A stretch of 64,000 nt of DNA, taken from Sclerurus mexicanus (Eukaryota; Chordata; Aves; Passeriformes; Furnariidae). The position numbers were made by a program, and so were the translations under genes. Under the pieces are notes generated by a model. That model was not told the DNA's origin, did no database searches, and saw only the letters and a list, made by a program, of their open reading frames with translations. Shown in pieces: positions 38,621-50,736 of the stretch. Where the stretch lies: assembly GCA_013396755.1 (NCBI GenBank), contig VWZF01006664.1:348159-412158 (forward strand). The letters are read 5' to 3'. Numbering within the stretch: position 1 is the first letter of the stretch; every line of letters begins with the position of its first letter.

Positions 38621-41109
38621 TCAGCAGGGAGCCCACACTGCAATTTTAACACTGAAGAAAAGCGGAGGAAAGCAAGACATTACCAGCATTCACAGAAAGG
38701 TACTGGAAACACATATTGAAATCACAATACTGGCAAACCTTCCACGTCAAACACCCCCAAAAACACCAGATGTGAGCCTAGTTCACCCTGCCTGGATCAC
38801 AGGCCTTTGAATAAGACCTTAAAAGCAATGAAGGTGATGGAGAAGCTGCTCTGGACTGGGACAGGAGAGCAGATAAGACTCTTTCGATGGATGGGCTTGT
38901 CCACCACTGCACATCCATTTCAAGCTTGAGAACCACTGACTGGGTTTGGGAAATCTTAAGGCCAGGAAGGAGGCTGAAAGCTAAGCAGCAATCAGCTAAA
39001 GAGGGATTCTGTGGGTTTTCAGTCTGGAAAAGAAACTAAGCCTCCTGGGACATCACTAAGCCCCCTGGGATGTCTGGGCAGGGCACAGCACAATCGCCAT
39101 GAAAGGATGTTAAATAAAAGTGTCTGAACTTTCAAATCAACACTCTTAAGTGTTTCGAGATGGCACCTCAGCTACAGGAGAAAAATCAATATGGCTATTT
39201 TGGAAGCTTAGTAGTTTATCACAAGTATTTTATTTGCAATCAAAAATGGAAGCATACTGTAGGCTGGTTATACAGTTAACACTGCTACAGGCAAGCCTTT
39301 TAACATGGGTAGTGTCTGCATGGATCTTTGTTTCACCAGAAACTTCAGAGGACTTAATTTTCAGAACATGAAGGCCCCTAAGAACGAGCTTCTGAGGAGA
39401 TTTGCAGAAACCAAGGTCCCTAAAAAACAACTCTAGTCACTTTTTAAAGCAATAGTAATCAGGTAAAATGGAAAGGTAGGTAATAAATCATCACTGTATA
39501 CATCTTTGACCATTTTGTTCAACTCTGTTCAATGGATCATTCCCAAGAGTCAGCAGAACAAAACAATTCTGCAGGACAACTGTTTTCATTTCCTTCTGGA
39601 AGCAAAACCACTTTACTCCCTTCTATGCTAAACAGAGATATGCAGGGGCTAAATCAACTTCGACTTATTATTAACAGACCCAGCCCTCCAGGACCCCCTG
39701 GATCTGGATCCTATTCCCTGGGCAGGGCAATGCCCTCCCCCTCAAACCACATCTCCAGAACCTGCCCCTGCCCTGGCAGCTCCCCCAGGCTAGCACTGCC
39801 ACACCATCACCTGCAGCAATACTACTGGGGGTTACTTGTGCTCCTTTCAATCAAGGGATTTCTTTGGCACTTGAGTTTCCTGCAGCGTTTAGCCCTGCAC
39901 AGCCACCTCTGTAATGTAGCCTAATATTTTGAAACAAAACTCCCTCACAAATCCACATAAAAGCTCATGTGCAAGATAGCACATCGTACTAAGTTCAGTG
40001 GGAATCACTTTGAAGAGACAAGAGTAATGTGGTAGCCTTACACTTCTAATCCGGGAGCAATATGAATCTTTAAGCTACACCTGCATTCTTTTCTTTTTTT
40101 GTTTTTAAATCACCCCTAAGGCAGCTGATAAACAGACTCTCCCAAAACACGACCACCTTCCCAGTGGCATAAACGCAATCATGCCATCTCACCCATGCAT
40201 GTGGCACAGCATCTCTCAGGCGTGACAGATAGGCACAGCCCAAACAACGGAGCAGAGCACTCAAGTACACCAATACATCCTTGCCCACATTCCCAAGTGC
40301 AAGCCCTCTCCCCCCAACCCAACCTTGTGTCCGCACATTTGGTTGCCAGTACTAGTTTAGGTTCCTGGACAGACCACACAACACAACAAGCCTCTTGCCT
40401 GCATTGTGCAAGCCTGGAGTAGGGATTATATTCAGTCTGAAATAAAACAGAAAGCTGCTTCACATCCTGCAGTCCCTCCACCTTTTCTCTCGTGCCTTCC
40501 CAGCACCATTATCTTGAAAGAGAAGTAACCTTATGTGTTTGAATCAGCCTCTCGTAGTACCCTTTCTGGGAGGTTTAGAAAAGCATCTCGTGAGAAAAAG
40601 AGACACTGAGCATATGATTAAACATGCTCCTGACTTCAAACCACCAAAGGACCTAGTCTTTATATACTATTATCCCAATCTAGCTTAGATGCCTGTAATT
40701 CTCCACTTCTCAGTGCCCACTGCCTCCTTCCAGGGACTGAGCAGGGTGCAGCTTTCCACAACACCTAGAGGAACTTCATTATCTCCTCAGCTTTGTCCCC
40801 TCTGTCAAATTCAGATAATCTGATCAATGGGGGCAAAAGCTACGAGGTGAGGGTATGGTAGGAGAAAGACAAAGAGGCAACCGGATCAGAGGATTGTTAG
40901 TCCATAAGCCTCATTTCCTTCCAAAACCAGACTAAAGAATTATCTTGGGACAAAAGGCTTGTGACAGCTCATCACTTACCTACTCATGTGCAGGAATGCA
41001 GCCGGGTAGCACAGTAATTATGGACTGGAGAATTTAGGGGATTATTTTAAATGATGTGCTTACTCTGGAGCAAAAGCTTTAAAAGGACAAATTGGAAGAA
41101 GTCGTTATC
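38621..41109. other. Non-coding stretch, no supported gene
   Basis: No gene or transposon is supported. A C-rich patch at 39,680-39,830 is open in one frame (39,532-39,924) but has no recognisable product. The rest is unique sequence. Confidence 0.55.
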
Positions 41110-41241
41110 TCACCCAACCTCTTCCCGTGTTTCCTCCCTTCCCCCTCGCTTTATTTTAACCTTGATCACAGCCCGCTCCAACAGTCGGGCTTGGCTTTTG
41201 TCTGACACTGTAGTAAAGTTGTAGGGTTGTTTGTGAAATGT

Positions 41242-41255
41242 GTTGCCATGGAAAC
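41242..41255. promoter_or_regulatory. RFX/X-box motif, consensus match
   Basis: GTTGCCATGGAAAC fits the X-box consensus RYYNYY-N(1-3)-RRNRAC at every position with a 2-base spacer. It differs by one base from the perfect palindrome GTTGCCATGGCAAC. RFX factors bind such sites, often at ciliary and neural genes. Occupancy is not known. Confidence 0.6.
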
Positions 41256-41263
41256 TAGCGTGT

Positions 41264-41277
41264 GCTGCCATGGAAAT
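41264..41277. promoter_or_regulatory. Second X-box-like motif
   Basis: GCTGCCATGGAAAT shares the CTGCC/TTGCC-ATGGAAA core with the first site, in the same orientation and 22 bp downstream (about two helical turns). Its last base (T for C) breaks the strict X-box consensus, so it may be the weaker half of a cooperative pair. Confidence 0.5.
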
Positions 41278-41420
41278 CCCATCACATCCAGCCTCGCATC
41301 CTCACCGCAGACGGAGAGAAGAGGGGAAGGCAGAGAGAAGAAATTCCTCCTTGAAAAACTACGTGTTTTGAAATATTAGCAAACCGAGCAAGAGAAGCGA
41401 CAAAACCCCAGATCACCCAA

Positions 41421-43265
41421 ACCATCAACATTCACTATTAATTCACACAATGCTTTCCGAGATGCTGCTTCTTTTAACAACGTTCCCTGGACCAGTGTGG
41501 GCTTCAAAGAGTTGAACAACATACGTGCAAAGTCTAAGATTCATTTTTAGACTACAGAGACACCAAAAATCCTTGCTTCAGATTTTTTTCCAAGTCAAAT
41601 AACTTCAAGGAGCACAGAAGGAAGGAAAAAAACAACTACAAAACTGCATAAAATATATGTTTTAATAAGATAAATGAACCGATGGTTCATGACATACATA
41701 CGCGGTCAGATTAAGACCTCAATTAAAGAGACTAAGGAATTGAAGTTCATTCTAAAGAGAAAAACTAAAAAAATCATCTAGGCATGTTTTTTAAGTGAAT
41801 GGTGGATACAAGATCTTGCATTCATTTCCCTGCATTTTAAAACTCCAGTAGTTCTTTTCCCTGTATTTTCTTTAAATGAAAACAGAAGCTAAAACTAAAA
41901 GTCACCAGTGAATTACTTTAAGTTAATGAGGTATCTTAAATCCTCCCAGTAGCCAAATCCTGAGCATTTAGGCTCCCTGAGCAAAACCCAATTGACCACA
42001 AACCCCTGCTTTAACCTATTCAGTGTGCACAGTCATCTTGCTTGAAAATTAAAAGTTATGTCTAAATCTTTGCCAGAGCAGGGACAAAGTAAGTTCACTG
42101 GTTCATGAAACAACCCAAATTACTGATAATAAAACCTCAGAATAAGGAAACATATAAATTCATGTCCAAAGACGCATCAGGAAGAACAAGCCTTTCCTGA
42201 GTTAATGCTAAATCTTGTCAAATAAAATATCTATTATGTTTTATGCAAGATATATCCCTTCTCTGAATCACATCAGTTCTCCACACTTGATGGCCGTGCA
42301 CCCAGCACTGACAATTCACAACTTTTATAACAACCACAAAGATTTTTGTACTCTTTAAATGCATTTGAGTGCAAACTAAGACTCAGAATGCAAAATTAAA
42401 CCAATTTTCTGTTAAAGAAAGGGAAATAAACACTAAAAACATGAACAAACGTGTCTTCTAGAAGCTGCTAAACAAGAGCTAAACTCTTGCCAGAAGTTTT
42501 ACAGCAAGGAAAACTTTGCTGATCCATCGGTCCAAAGGCTTTGTCTGACAAAAACAGTACAGGTATCCAAGTGCCTAAACTCATCCTGCTGTAACTCCAC
42601 ACAGAGACCCTCCTCTGAAATCTTAGGACGTCCACATTTTCTTGTACACAAAGGGTATTTCAATGTGCTTTTCACAAAGCCAGATCTCTCATCAACACTT
42701 CTATCCTTTGTGTTAGCGTGCAGGCAGAAAACCTGCCGCAGACCTGACAAATCACACATGGAAATAACTTTCAGTAAATAACGTGTCTTTTAGATGGAGA
42801 GACATTCAGTAAATAAGGTATATTTTTTATGAGAATAAGTTGTAGGATTCATAGACTCAGCCCCACAAAAAGCCTTTTAAAAATACACCTTAAAACTGGA
42901 TTATTATCCTTCATTGCTCCTGCTCTCTGCAAATAGCTGGGATCCAACATCCCCCTTGGCTGGGACGGACTGAAGCCCTGCAAAACACCCATACTAGGAT
43001 GATCTGATTCACTGAGATGCTACAGCTTAAATTCTCTCTCTTTCTCGCACATCTCCTTTCTCATTATAAAGTTACCTAGAAAACACTTTAGACTTATCCA
43101 TAAAGGTGCTTCTTCCCCTTACACATGCAATATGGAAAAAACCCCAGATGATGAAACTACAATAATTTCATTTAACCATACCGTGAATAAACTGAAGTTG
43201 ATGCTATATATTGGATCCCACTTTCTTCCCATCTCATGCATTTGAGGAAAGGCTTCTTCCCTTTG
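41421..43265. other. Non-coding stretch, no supported gene
   Basis: AT-rich unique sequence without a supported exon. A short dyad ATGAACC-GAT-GGTTCAT lies at 41,674-41,690. Nothing else specific is seen before the CR1 copy at the right edge. Confidence 0.55.
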
Positions 43266-43634
43266 GGATAGGCTGGGGAAGTTGGGCCTGAATAGCCTTG
43301 AGAAGTGACAGCTGAGAGGGGACCTTATCAATGTCTGTAAGTATCTGAAGGAGAGTGTCAGGGGATGGACCAGGCTCTCCTTGGTGGTGCCAAGCAGCAG
43401 GACAAGAGGCAAAGGGCACAAACTGATGCACAGTAGGTTTCACCTGAACACAAGGCAGAACTTCACTGTGCAGGTGACCGAGCACTAAAACAGGATTCCC
43501 AGAGAAGAGTGGAGTCTCCCTCACTGGAAATATTCAAAAGCTGCCTGGATACAATCCAGAGTAACATGTCTGAGCAGGGAGGTTGGAATAGATGACCTCC
43601 AGTGATTCCTTTCAACCTTAATCATTCTGTGATT
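43266..43634 (+). mobile_element. CR1 LINE, plus strand, intact 3' end
   Basis: Reads directly as an avian CR1 3' segment: GGCTGGGGAAGTTGGGCCTG, a GAGAGGGGACCTTATCAATG block, GACCAGGCTCTCCTTGGTGG, GGACAAGAGGCAAAGGGCAC, GGTGACCGAGCACTAA, GAGTGGAGTCTCCCTCACTG, ATATTCAAAAGCTGCCTGGA, then GGTTGGAATAGATGACCTCC and the terminal CATTCTGTGATT. It is 5'-truncated and has no complete coding frame. The minus-strand open frames across it are antisense artefacts. Confidence 0.93.
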
Positions 43635-46600
43635 TGACTACAAATGTGTAAGGTATCAGAGGGAAGAGATTCTGTTCTTCTGCAGTGTTTGTTCTGCTTA
43701 GGTGTAGCCTAAATGATACAGAAAATGTTCCAGGTGGTAATGCCAACTACTCTTCCTAGCTGGCAACTGCTGCACAGACCTCAGGACCAGCTGACACCCT
43801 GTGCACCTGGCCAATTTATTAACTTTCTGGATCTTGCAGCAGTCCCCAGGGAGACGGTGAAAACAGAGCACAACTGATTCTTTTATTCATTTGACATTGA
43901 ATTTCTACAGCCTTACTGTTTAGACTTCAGGAGGGTTCAAGATTTATCAGCTACTTCAAGAACACAGAGGTCAACCCAGGGACCAGAAAGTCTACACAAG
44001 AAGAATAAGCTGTCAGGTGTAACAGTTACTTTGGGAAGATACACACCATCACTCCCAAAGTCCACCCTTTCCTTCTTTTTCCCCCAGCTTTACACAGTGG
44101 CCACGATGTCACATGCTATGGGATATCCCTATGGTTCACTGTGGTGAGCTGTCCTGGCTGTGTCCCCTCCCAGCCTCCTCACTGCTGTGGTGGTACAAGA
44201 AGCAGGAAAGCTACTGAGCCCAAGGCAAACAAGCAGGCTGGAAGAGATGAACAGGGCTGTGCCCCACACAACACATGGGGTCATCCTTCCACTCTACTGA
44301 GCATCAGGAAAGCTTCAGCAGCAGTGCAACACCCTTCCCTGCATTTAAAAAACCAGAGGAGCCAACCGGAGCAAGTCCAAAGTGCCACAGGATAGAGCAA
44401 AATTCAGGAAAACACAACCCATGGAGATACACATACATTGGGCCTAGTTAGCAAAACTGGGGGGAAAAAAAGATAGGAAATGGAGTGGTAAGAATGGCGC
44501 AAGTGACACTATTCAGTATTTAAGATGCTACTGTGAACGAGTATATTCTCTTGTGCCCACGGTGGCTGGAACTGATTATACCACAGCAAGAGTCAGCTTA
44601 GACATTATGAAAATCTTCTAACAATAAAGAGAGCAGAACAGGTAGGATGCTGCAAATGCAAGGAAAATGAAGCAGGTCTTTAAAATCACTGCTGCTTTAC
44701 AATAAAGACAGCGGCAGAGGTGCTGTATCTGTAAGCAAAGACTGTTTTCCTCCTTCATAACTTGGAGCGGTCACTACTCCTTTTTATCAAGCAGCTACTT
44801 TAAACATCACTTCTAACTGAAAGACAAATAAAAGCCAGGTAAAATGACTGCTTGTGATGAGAATGTGCTTTCTTGCAACTGAGGAATCACACGTGGCAGC
44901 GAAATAACTCAGTGTGGCAACGTGTTTTTTTCCAGCTGCATTTTCTATTATTTGCATACTTTTAGTAAGACAACAAGCTATGACAGTCGTTCCAATTTCT
45001 TGTCAAATTCTCCTTCTATTTTCATCTGCACTAAAAGACAAATGAGACAAAAGCAATGACAGGTACCCCCCTCACCATATGAGGAGGGGGAGAAAAATTG
45101 CACACACAAGCCATCCATTAGTTTAATGCAAAGGAGATTATGGAAGCAGTAGTCACTCAAGAGCAAAGGGATAAGTGATGTTCTCACAAGCTATTACACT
45201 AATGGTGAGAGCAAGGGAATGCCTCTGTAATTGCCAGAGAGCAGGCTGAGAGGGACCTCTGGGGATTCAGACAGCGCACGGGGCACGGCAGAAACCGCTC
45301 AGCCCCAGCACAGGGATGACGGCTGACTTACAAAATCACACATGTTATTACTGACATCAGGCCCATCCTTGCAGCCTTTGCTTGTTAAATGTCAGCCCCT
45401 GGTTTGTTTGAGACCCCATGAGTCAAGTGTATTTCAAAAGCATTGCCTAGGGGACTGAAGGTTCAAGTGTTAAGTTCCCTCCATTCATTTCTTTTTCTAC
45501 AGTTTCCCAATTCAATCCTCATCTGTGAATGCAGAGACAATCCTCACCTGTAGAGGCAAGAGCAGACTGTGGGCGAGTTCTCCCCCAGTGCACAGCTCTG
45601 AGCTCTACAGAACATGGCCACACTGAGGCAAGAGGCAAGCTGCTCCCTTCTTCGTTCCTCTACTACTCTTGGCCCAAGACACAAAGCTTTTGCTGCTTTC
45701 TCCCTACCTGCCATCCCACTTATACCTCCACCCCTCCACTTCTGCCAGCCAGTGCACTGCCCTTGCACCTCCAGGGCTCAGGCAGTGCCAAACTGCTCCT
45801 GGCCAGCACCCACGAAGAATCAGCCACGTCCATTGAAAGCAACTCAAAGCTGGTGGAACCTCAGTGAACTCACCCGCTGCGCTGCAGGCACAGCTCCCCA
45901 GGAGGCTCGCAGGGCTCAGGGCACACACCACACAGCAGCTCCCTTCAGGCAGCAAAGGCTGGGAACAGCTGCTGTCTCTGGACTGGAGGACGCTCCTGAG
46001 TATGAAGCCCAGGCGAGGCATGAGCAGAGACCCATGTGTGGCCACATGCCGTGACCAGAACTTGCAGCCCACTTCACAGCCTAGATGCGCTCCCTGCAGC
46101 ACTGACCTTAATCAAGCAGATAGTTAAACACAGCTTTAAGCCACTTAGTTGGGCATCATGTGGGCTTGGTCCAATGCACAAGCTCTTACTGATGGGCACG
46201 CACTGCTAACAAATGTCTCCCTCCTCTGCTGGCTTTCTGGCAGTCCGCAATAGGTCACTCGCAATGCAATTTCATTTTCTTAGTTAAATATTCCCTGAGG
46301 TATCATCACAGTATTATTTCCCTTTGATTCCTTTATTTAATATTTCAGAATAGAGACAGTCCCACCCTGTTTTCGTGGATTTGAAAGTGTCTCCCTTGAC
46401 TAAACCTCAGAGAAGATGAGAGGATTTTTCCTTCTCAGAGAGTAACATTCATGTTTGTTAAATAAACAACATATAAAAGATCATATAACAAGGCTTAGGA
46501 GAATGCAAAGGAAAACATAGCCGAGTTTAAAAAAAAATTCAATACAAAGAATTGTAGTTTCTTGCTATCTTAAACTTCACAAGGCAGTTTGCTTGCAACA

Positions 46601-49228
46601 GGGGAGAAGTATTCCCAAATCTAACTAGCAAGAACAGCACTTTTGCAAGTTTAATAAAAACCAAAGCTTTTTCCCAATGTGGTACCTGTAGTCACAGGGT
46701 CAAGGAAAAAAAAAAATCTCAGCTATCCCTTCCAGAAGTGAATCTCCAACCTGCAAGTACTGAAAGTCTTGAACCCTGTAAAGCACCCTGATCTCATATG
46801 AGAAACAAATCAAAAGTCTTCAAAATTCCTCCACTGTCAGGGAGTCCAACTCCTGATTTTTCAATACTCATGGACAGAATTATTGGCTGGATATGCGATT
46901 ACCCTTCTCACCTTCCAAAAGGTGTATTGCTCTATAGTTACATGTGGGTGATTCAGGATCAATCATTACTGCTTGGGACACCTTCCACCAACACAATGAC
47001 ACGCAGCCCCTCTGAAATCAAAACTGAACTCTCCAGGAAGACAGACACAAACAATGTTAGCAACACACACTTCAAGGAAATGCTAATATGAACTACCACA
47101 GAAATGCTGACCAGAAATTCCAGTCCTCTATTGCCACAGACAACCCCAGAGTAGATGCAGGGTGAGATTTACATCACCCAGTTCTAGCTGTTTTGCTTAA
47201 ATTTGCACTGAGGCTTTCTTGAGAGAGACACACAGCAAAGTACAACTTACTTTAAAATACAGAATGGATCATCCCAAACTCCTCTCCCCACTGAAAAGAA
47301 CCCAGTTATGCCATTGGCATAGGAGGGCTCAATTCTGGACAGCTAAGGTAAGGTGGGATATATTTAATTCAACAGAAGGAGAAAGATCCTCAGAACACCC
47401 ACCAAAAAGCACAGGACCCTCAGGACCCGCTAAGAGCCATAACAATCCCAATAAGCAGCTTGTCCATGCAAATCCCAGCAGAACTCATTGAAGTCTTCTG
47501 CATTTTGGAAGATTTAAATATATCACCTACTAAGAAGGCAAAGTCAAAAATGCCAGGAACATCAGAAGCAATTGTCTCACGAATGGCTAATATCAGACAC
47601 AATGCCATGAAATGCAAGGCGTAGCACTGAGCTGCAATTTATCCAGTGTCTGTGCACCAAAACCCTAATCATCTTATATAGACAAGGTGAATACATAGAT
47701 ATTACTGCAATAGGCATCTTGTGGGAAGTATCTGGGAAGGATCTGGAGGAAGAAAGTAATAAACTACTCAGGCAGCCTATTACCACTGGCTGAAAGAGTC
47801 CAGAAAGCAGCACAAAGAGACCTGCTATAGCAATGGTACTTCAGTCATGTTAATTATCTAGCAAAAGAAGGGACAGAGGGCACGAGAATATGTATCTAAG
47901 AATCAGCAGCATTTAGTAGACCCATGAATATAAAAATAAGATAGAGGCAGAAAAATTGACCTCAGATTCAAATAAAAATGAAACAGAAGAGGAAAATGCC
48001 CTCACAGCAGATTTTTAACTTGCATAAAGCTGCTGAGGTTAAGATTACTATAGAAAAGGATAAAACAACCAAGTCATGGGCAAAGATTTTTGGCTGTAGA
48101 TATGAACAGAAAATCACATTCACAAGTAACGTGAGAACAGAGCTGAATTCAGTCTAATAAAAAAAATAAAAATCAAACAGTAACGCTAAGTCCATGACCA
48201 AAATATTGATGGTAGGAGGAGACAAAGGAGAGAAGGGGGTCACATGGAAACTGGACTGTACCCAGGTAAGACAGCAGTGAAACAAAACCACACAAGATAC
48301 ACAGAGCTACAACAAGAGATGCAAAACTGCACATGCGGGTTGGAGTTAGAAGACAATTCGAGTTAATGCAAAAGGAGTACCTGAAAAATTTGAATGCATT
48401 GTACAACGGTGACAAATGAGGAGTGGAAAGGTATGCAGGTACCAAAGATGAAGGCAGAGGAGAAGATTAAGAGAAGATTCACAGAAGGATAAATGAGGGA
48501 AGATACAACAGAGGTTCACAGGCTCATGAGTGGAAAGGAGAACAGAGGATCATTCACTTTCTCCTCCAATACAAGAGGAAGGGGCATCAAGAGACAGCAG
48601 CAGGAGTCAGGTGCATAACATACTAAAGGAAGTGACTCAATGCAACCACTGGTTGAGCTGTGAAATTCATTTTCAAATATAAAAGTGTAGATAGGTTCAA
48701 AGGAAAGCGGAGGTGATTTCACAGAGCAGATCTCTGTTGAAAGGTGCTAACTCCACAGAAACACAGTTACCAAAGGTCCTGAGCAGCAAATGGTTAGGGT
48801 CAGGGTAAAGAAATAATAAGACAAATGATTTTCCTCACAGCAGACAAAAATCCCTGCAAAATGCCAATTCCATCGCCTCAGTAAGCCCAGATCGAAGACT
48901 TTTGCCCTCAGACCTTCACATCTGTTCACAGTCCACACAGGTGACCACTGCCACAAATACTTAAAGGCAGCATAAACTGGCACCTACACGAGAAGAAACG
49001 CCTTGCCTTCCTCCCACTCCTTATTCCCAGTCATTGCTGGCTGTTTGCTTGCACTGCCATCAGCCTGAACCTTGTTCTGAGCTAAAGCCACACAGCATAA
49101 AATAACAAGTTACCTCCAACCCAGGTCACTTCCCTGACACAGCTCTCCATGCAGGCACACAAATGCATGTCCCGACCCAAAGAAATTACTAATGTGCAGA
49201 AAAGAGTGGCTGGAGAAGCAGAAGGATG
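43635..49228. other. Non-coding stretch around an LTR fragment
   Basis: No gene is supported. Apart from the LTR fragment at 44,072-44,215, the block is unique sequence. A GC-rich patch at 45,520-46,110 is open in several frames on both strands but encodes nothing recognisable. Segments 45,170-45,470 and 46,125-46,350 are repeat-free with TAAT-type cores and could be conserved non-coding elements, without further support. Confidence 0.5.
44072..44215 (+). mobile_element. Endogenous retrovirus LTR fragment (ERVL-like)
   Basis: The order of blocks matches, from memory, an LTR abundant in songbird genomes: a C/T-rich lead ending CCCCCAGCTTTA, then GATGTCACATGCTATGGGAT, ATCCCTATGG, and AGCTGTCCTGGCTGTGTCCC followed by CTCCCAGC. 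Only part of the LTR is recognisable; the right part decays after about 44,215. I see no internal retroviral coding sequence or second LTR nearby, so this is a degraded solo LTR piece. The ERVL assignment is less certain than the LTR call. Confidence 0.55.
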
Positions 49229-49435
49229 CACTGGGATTATTTAGCCTGGAGAAGAAAAGTCTCAAGGGGAATCTTATCAATATGCATAAATAGCTGGTGG
49301 GATGGAGCGAGGCAGACTGAGCAAGGCTCTTCTCAGTGGTGACCAGAGATAGGACCAGAGGCAATAGGAACAGACTGAAATACAGAAAAATCCCTTTAAT
49401 TGTAAGAAAAAACCCTCAATTTTGACTGTAAGAAA
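49229..49435 (+). mobile_element. CR1 LINE fragment, plus strand, 3' end missing
   Basis: Recognisable CR1 blocks in order: CTGGGATTATTTAGCCTGGA, GGGGAATCTTATCAATATGC, AGGCTCTTCTCAGTGGTGAC, GGACCAGAGGCAATAGGAAC and a short A-rich decayed part ending near GACTGTAAG. It is of the same general type as the copy at 43.3 kb, but the GGTTGGA...ATTCTGTGA terminus is absent. CR1 copies normally keep their 3' end, so a later deletion is likely. No coding capacity remains. Confidence 0.82.
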
Positions 49436-49680
49436 AAATGCCAGCTGTGAGGCCTGAAGAACGCAGCATAGATAATTGAATGACAGATATGACATTTCTA
49501 TGGGAGTTCACTCCCCTATTAGAAAAGCATTTAATATCTGAAGATTTAGGGTCCATAAACTAAAAATGGCTAAGTATTCGTGGCAGAGCATGACAAGGAT
49601 CTCTGAAAGATCCTCATTTTCATCTATGGACAGCACAACACCTCAAAGGAAAGCAAAAGGACTTTTTAAAATTTTTTTTT

Positions 49681-49725
49681 CATATATATAGTAGGCTGTC
49701 TATATATATATATACAGCCTATAAA
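49681..49725. repeat. TA microsatellite inside an inverted repeat
   Basis: TAGGCTGT (49,692-49,699) and ACAGCCTA (49,714-49,721) are exact inverted repeats enclosing a CTATATATATATAT run. A further TA run lies just left. The result is a cruciform-prone hairpin. Confidence 0.8.
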
Positions 49726-50703
49726 AAGGCCAAGCACAATGATAAAGTTTCTGTTAATTCTCTTTTTGCCGTGTTCATAGGCAGACAAAAAGTTTGACAT
49801 CTCCAACTTTTGTTCAAATAATGGAGCACTTCAATATTAGTTCCTCCTCCTGCTATGTGGGTACCTGGAACCAGTAATTTGGGTTGGGGTTAGTGACAGC
49901 AGGGACATTCTCCAGCTCGCCATCCCACAGAAGAGGTACCAGGCCACAGGAACATTTAATTAAAGAAGGTTAATTGTGTAAGCAGGATGCAAGGCGAGCA
50001 CCAGTAAACAAGCACAAGAAACTTGTGAGCTAAACGGAAAAAAACATAATCACAGAATAATAAAAACAAAATTAACCTTCTCTTTCCTTCATCTTACTTA
50101 AGAGATGACAAAGCTGCCACTTCACTGTTGCGCTGCATACTCTGAACAAGGAACGGCTCCACTGTCGAACAAATGCACAGTTGAGTGTTCACACCAAGAA
50201 AAATGCACTTTCCACATTCATGTTCTGCCAGACTGAACAGCTGGAGGATGGTCTTCAACACACCACAGCAACCCACAGGGCAAAGGCAGAAGGCCTTTGC
50301 AGGAACAAGACAAATCTCCCTGAAATGGGAGAAAAAAAGAGCTGTTGAAAGGGTAGGAATTGAATCCATCGCTTTTCTGTCCATTGCACTGATGACTGGC
50401 TTGACTGCCACAAGTGAAGTCAAAATGGGACATTTGTCTCCTTGATGAGGACCACTCTTGAGGCCATTTTGCAACCAAAAATGAGAAGGTCCCAACACCA
50501 CTGAAACCAAGAGGCCCAAACAGCAGCACTATGCTTAGTTTGCACCAGATGCTTGGAAGCCAAAAAACAGGCTCCAACAGCTACAAAAATGGTGTTTGAG
50601 GTTGAGGAAAGTAGAGATGAGAAGAAAAAAAATATTGTTCCCAGCAGTGTCAGGAAGGGAAAAAAGAGAAACTTGATGAAGTAACATTTGACTCTAAAAT
50701 GGG

Positions 50704-50736
50704 AAAATTGAATTAAAATTAAATTAAATTAAAAAA
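50704..50736. repeat. TTAAA-type simple repeat
   Basis: Imperfect tandem ATTAA/AATTA pentamers, about five units, grading into an A run. Simple microsatellite-like sequence. Confidence 0.7.

Larger units (their letters stand above)
41110..41420. promoter_or_regulatory. Candidate enhancer or alternative promoter with tandem X-boxes
   Basis: A repeat-free segment is richer in CpG than its surroundings (CCCTCGC, CAGTCGGGC, CTAGCG, CCTCGC, CACCGCAGACGG). It contains two RFX-type motifs, listed separately. A purine-rich stretch (GACGGAGAGAAGAGGGGAAG) follows. The mix of CpG, X-boxes and purine-rich sequence could be an enhancer or an alternative first-exon promoter. No start codon or splice donor clearly supports a transcript, so the promoter reading is speculative. 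Confidence 0.4.

Noticed and set aside
43119..43524. Two minus-strand frames of about 100 codons
   Set aside because: They are antisense to the plus-strand CR1 copy at 43,266-43,634.
45529..46127. Overlapping open frames on both strands in a GC-rich patch
   Set aside because: Several frames are open at once, which points to base composition rather than coding; no domain is seen.
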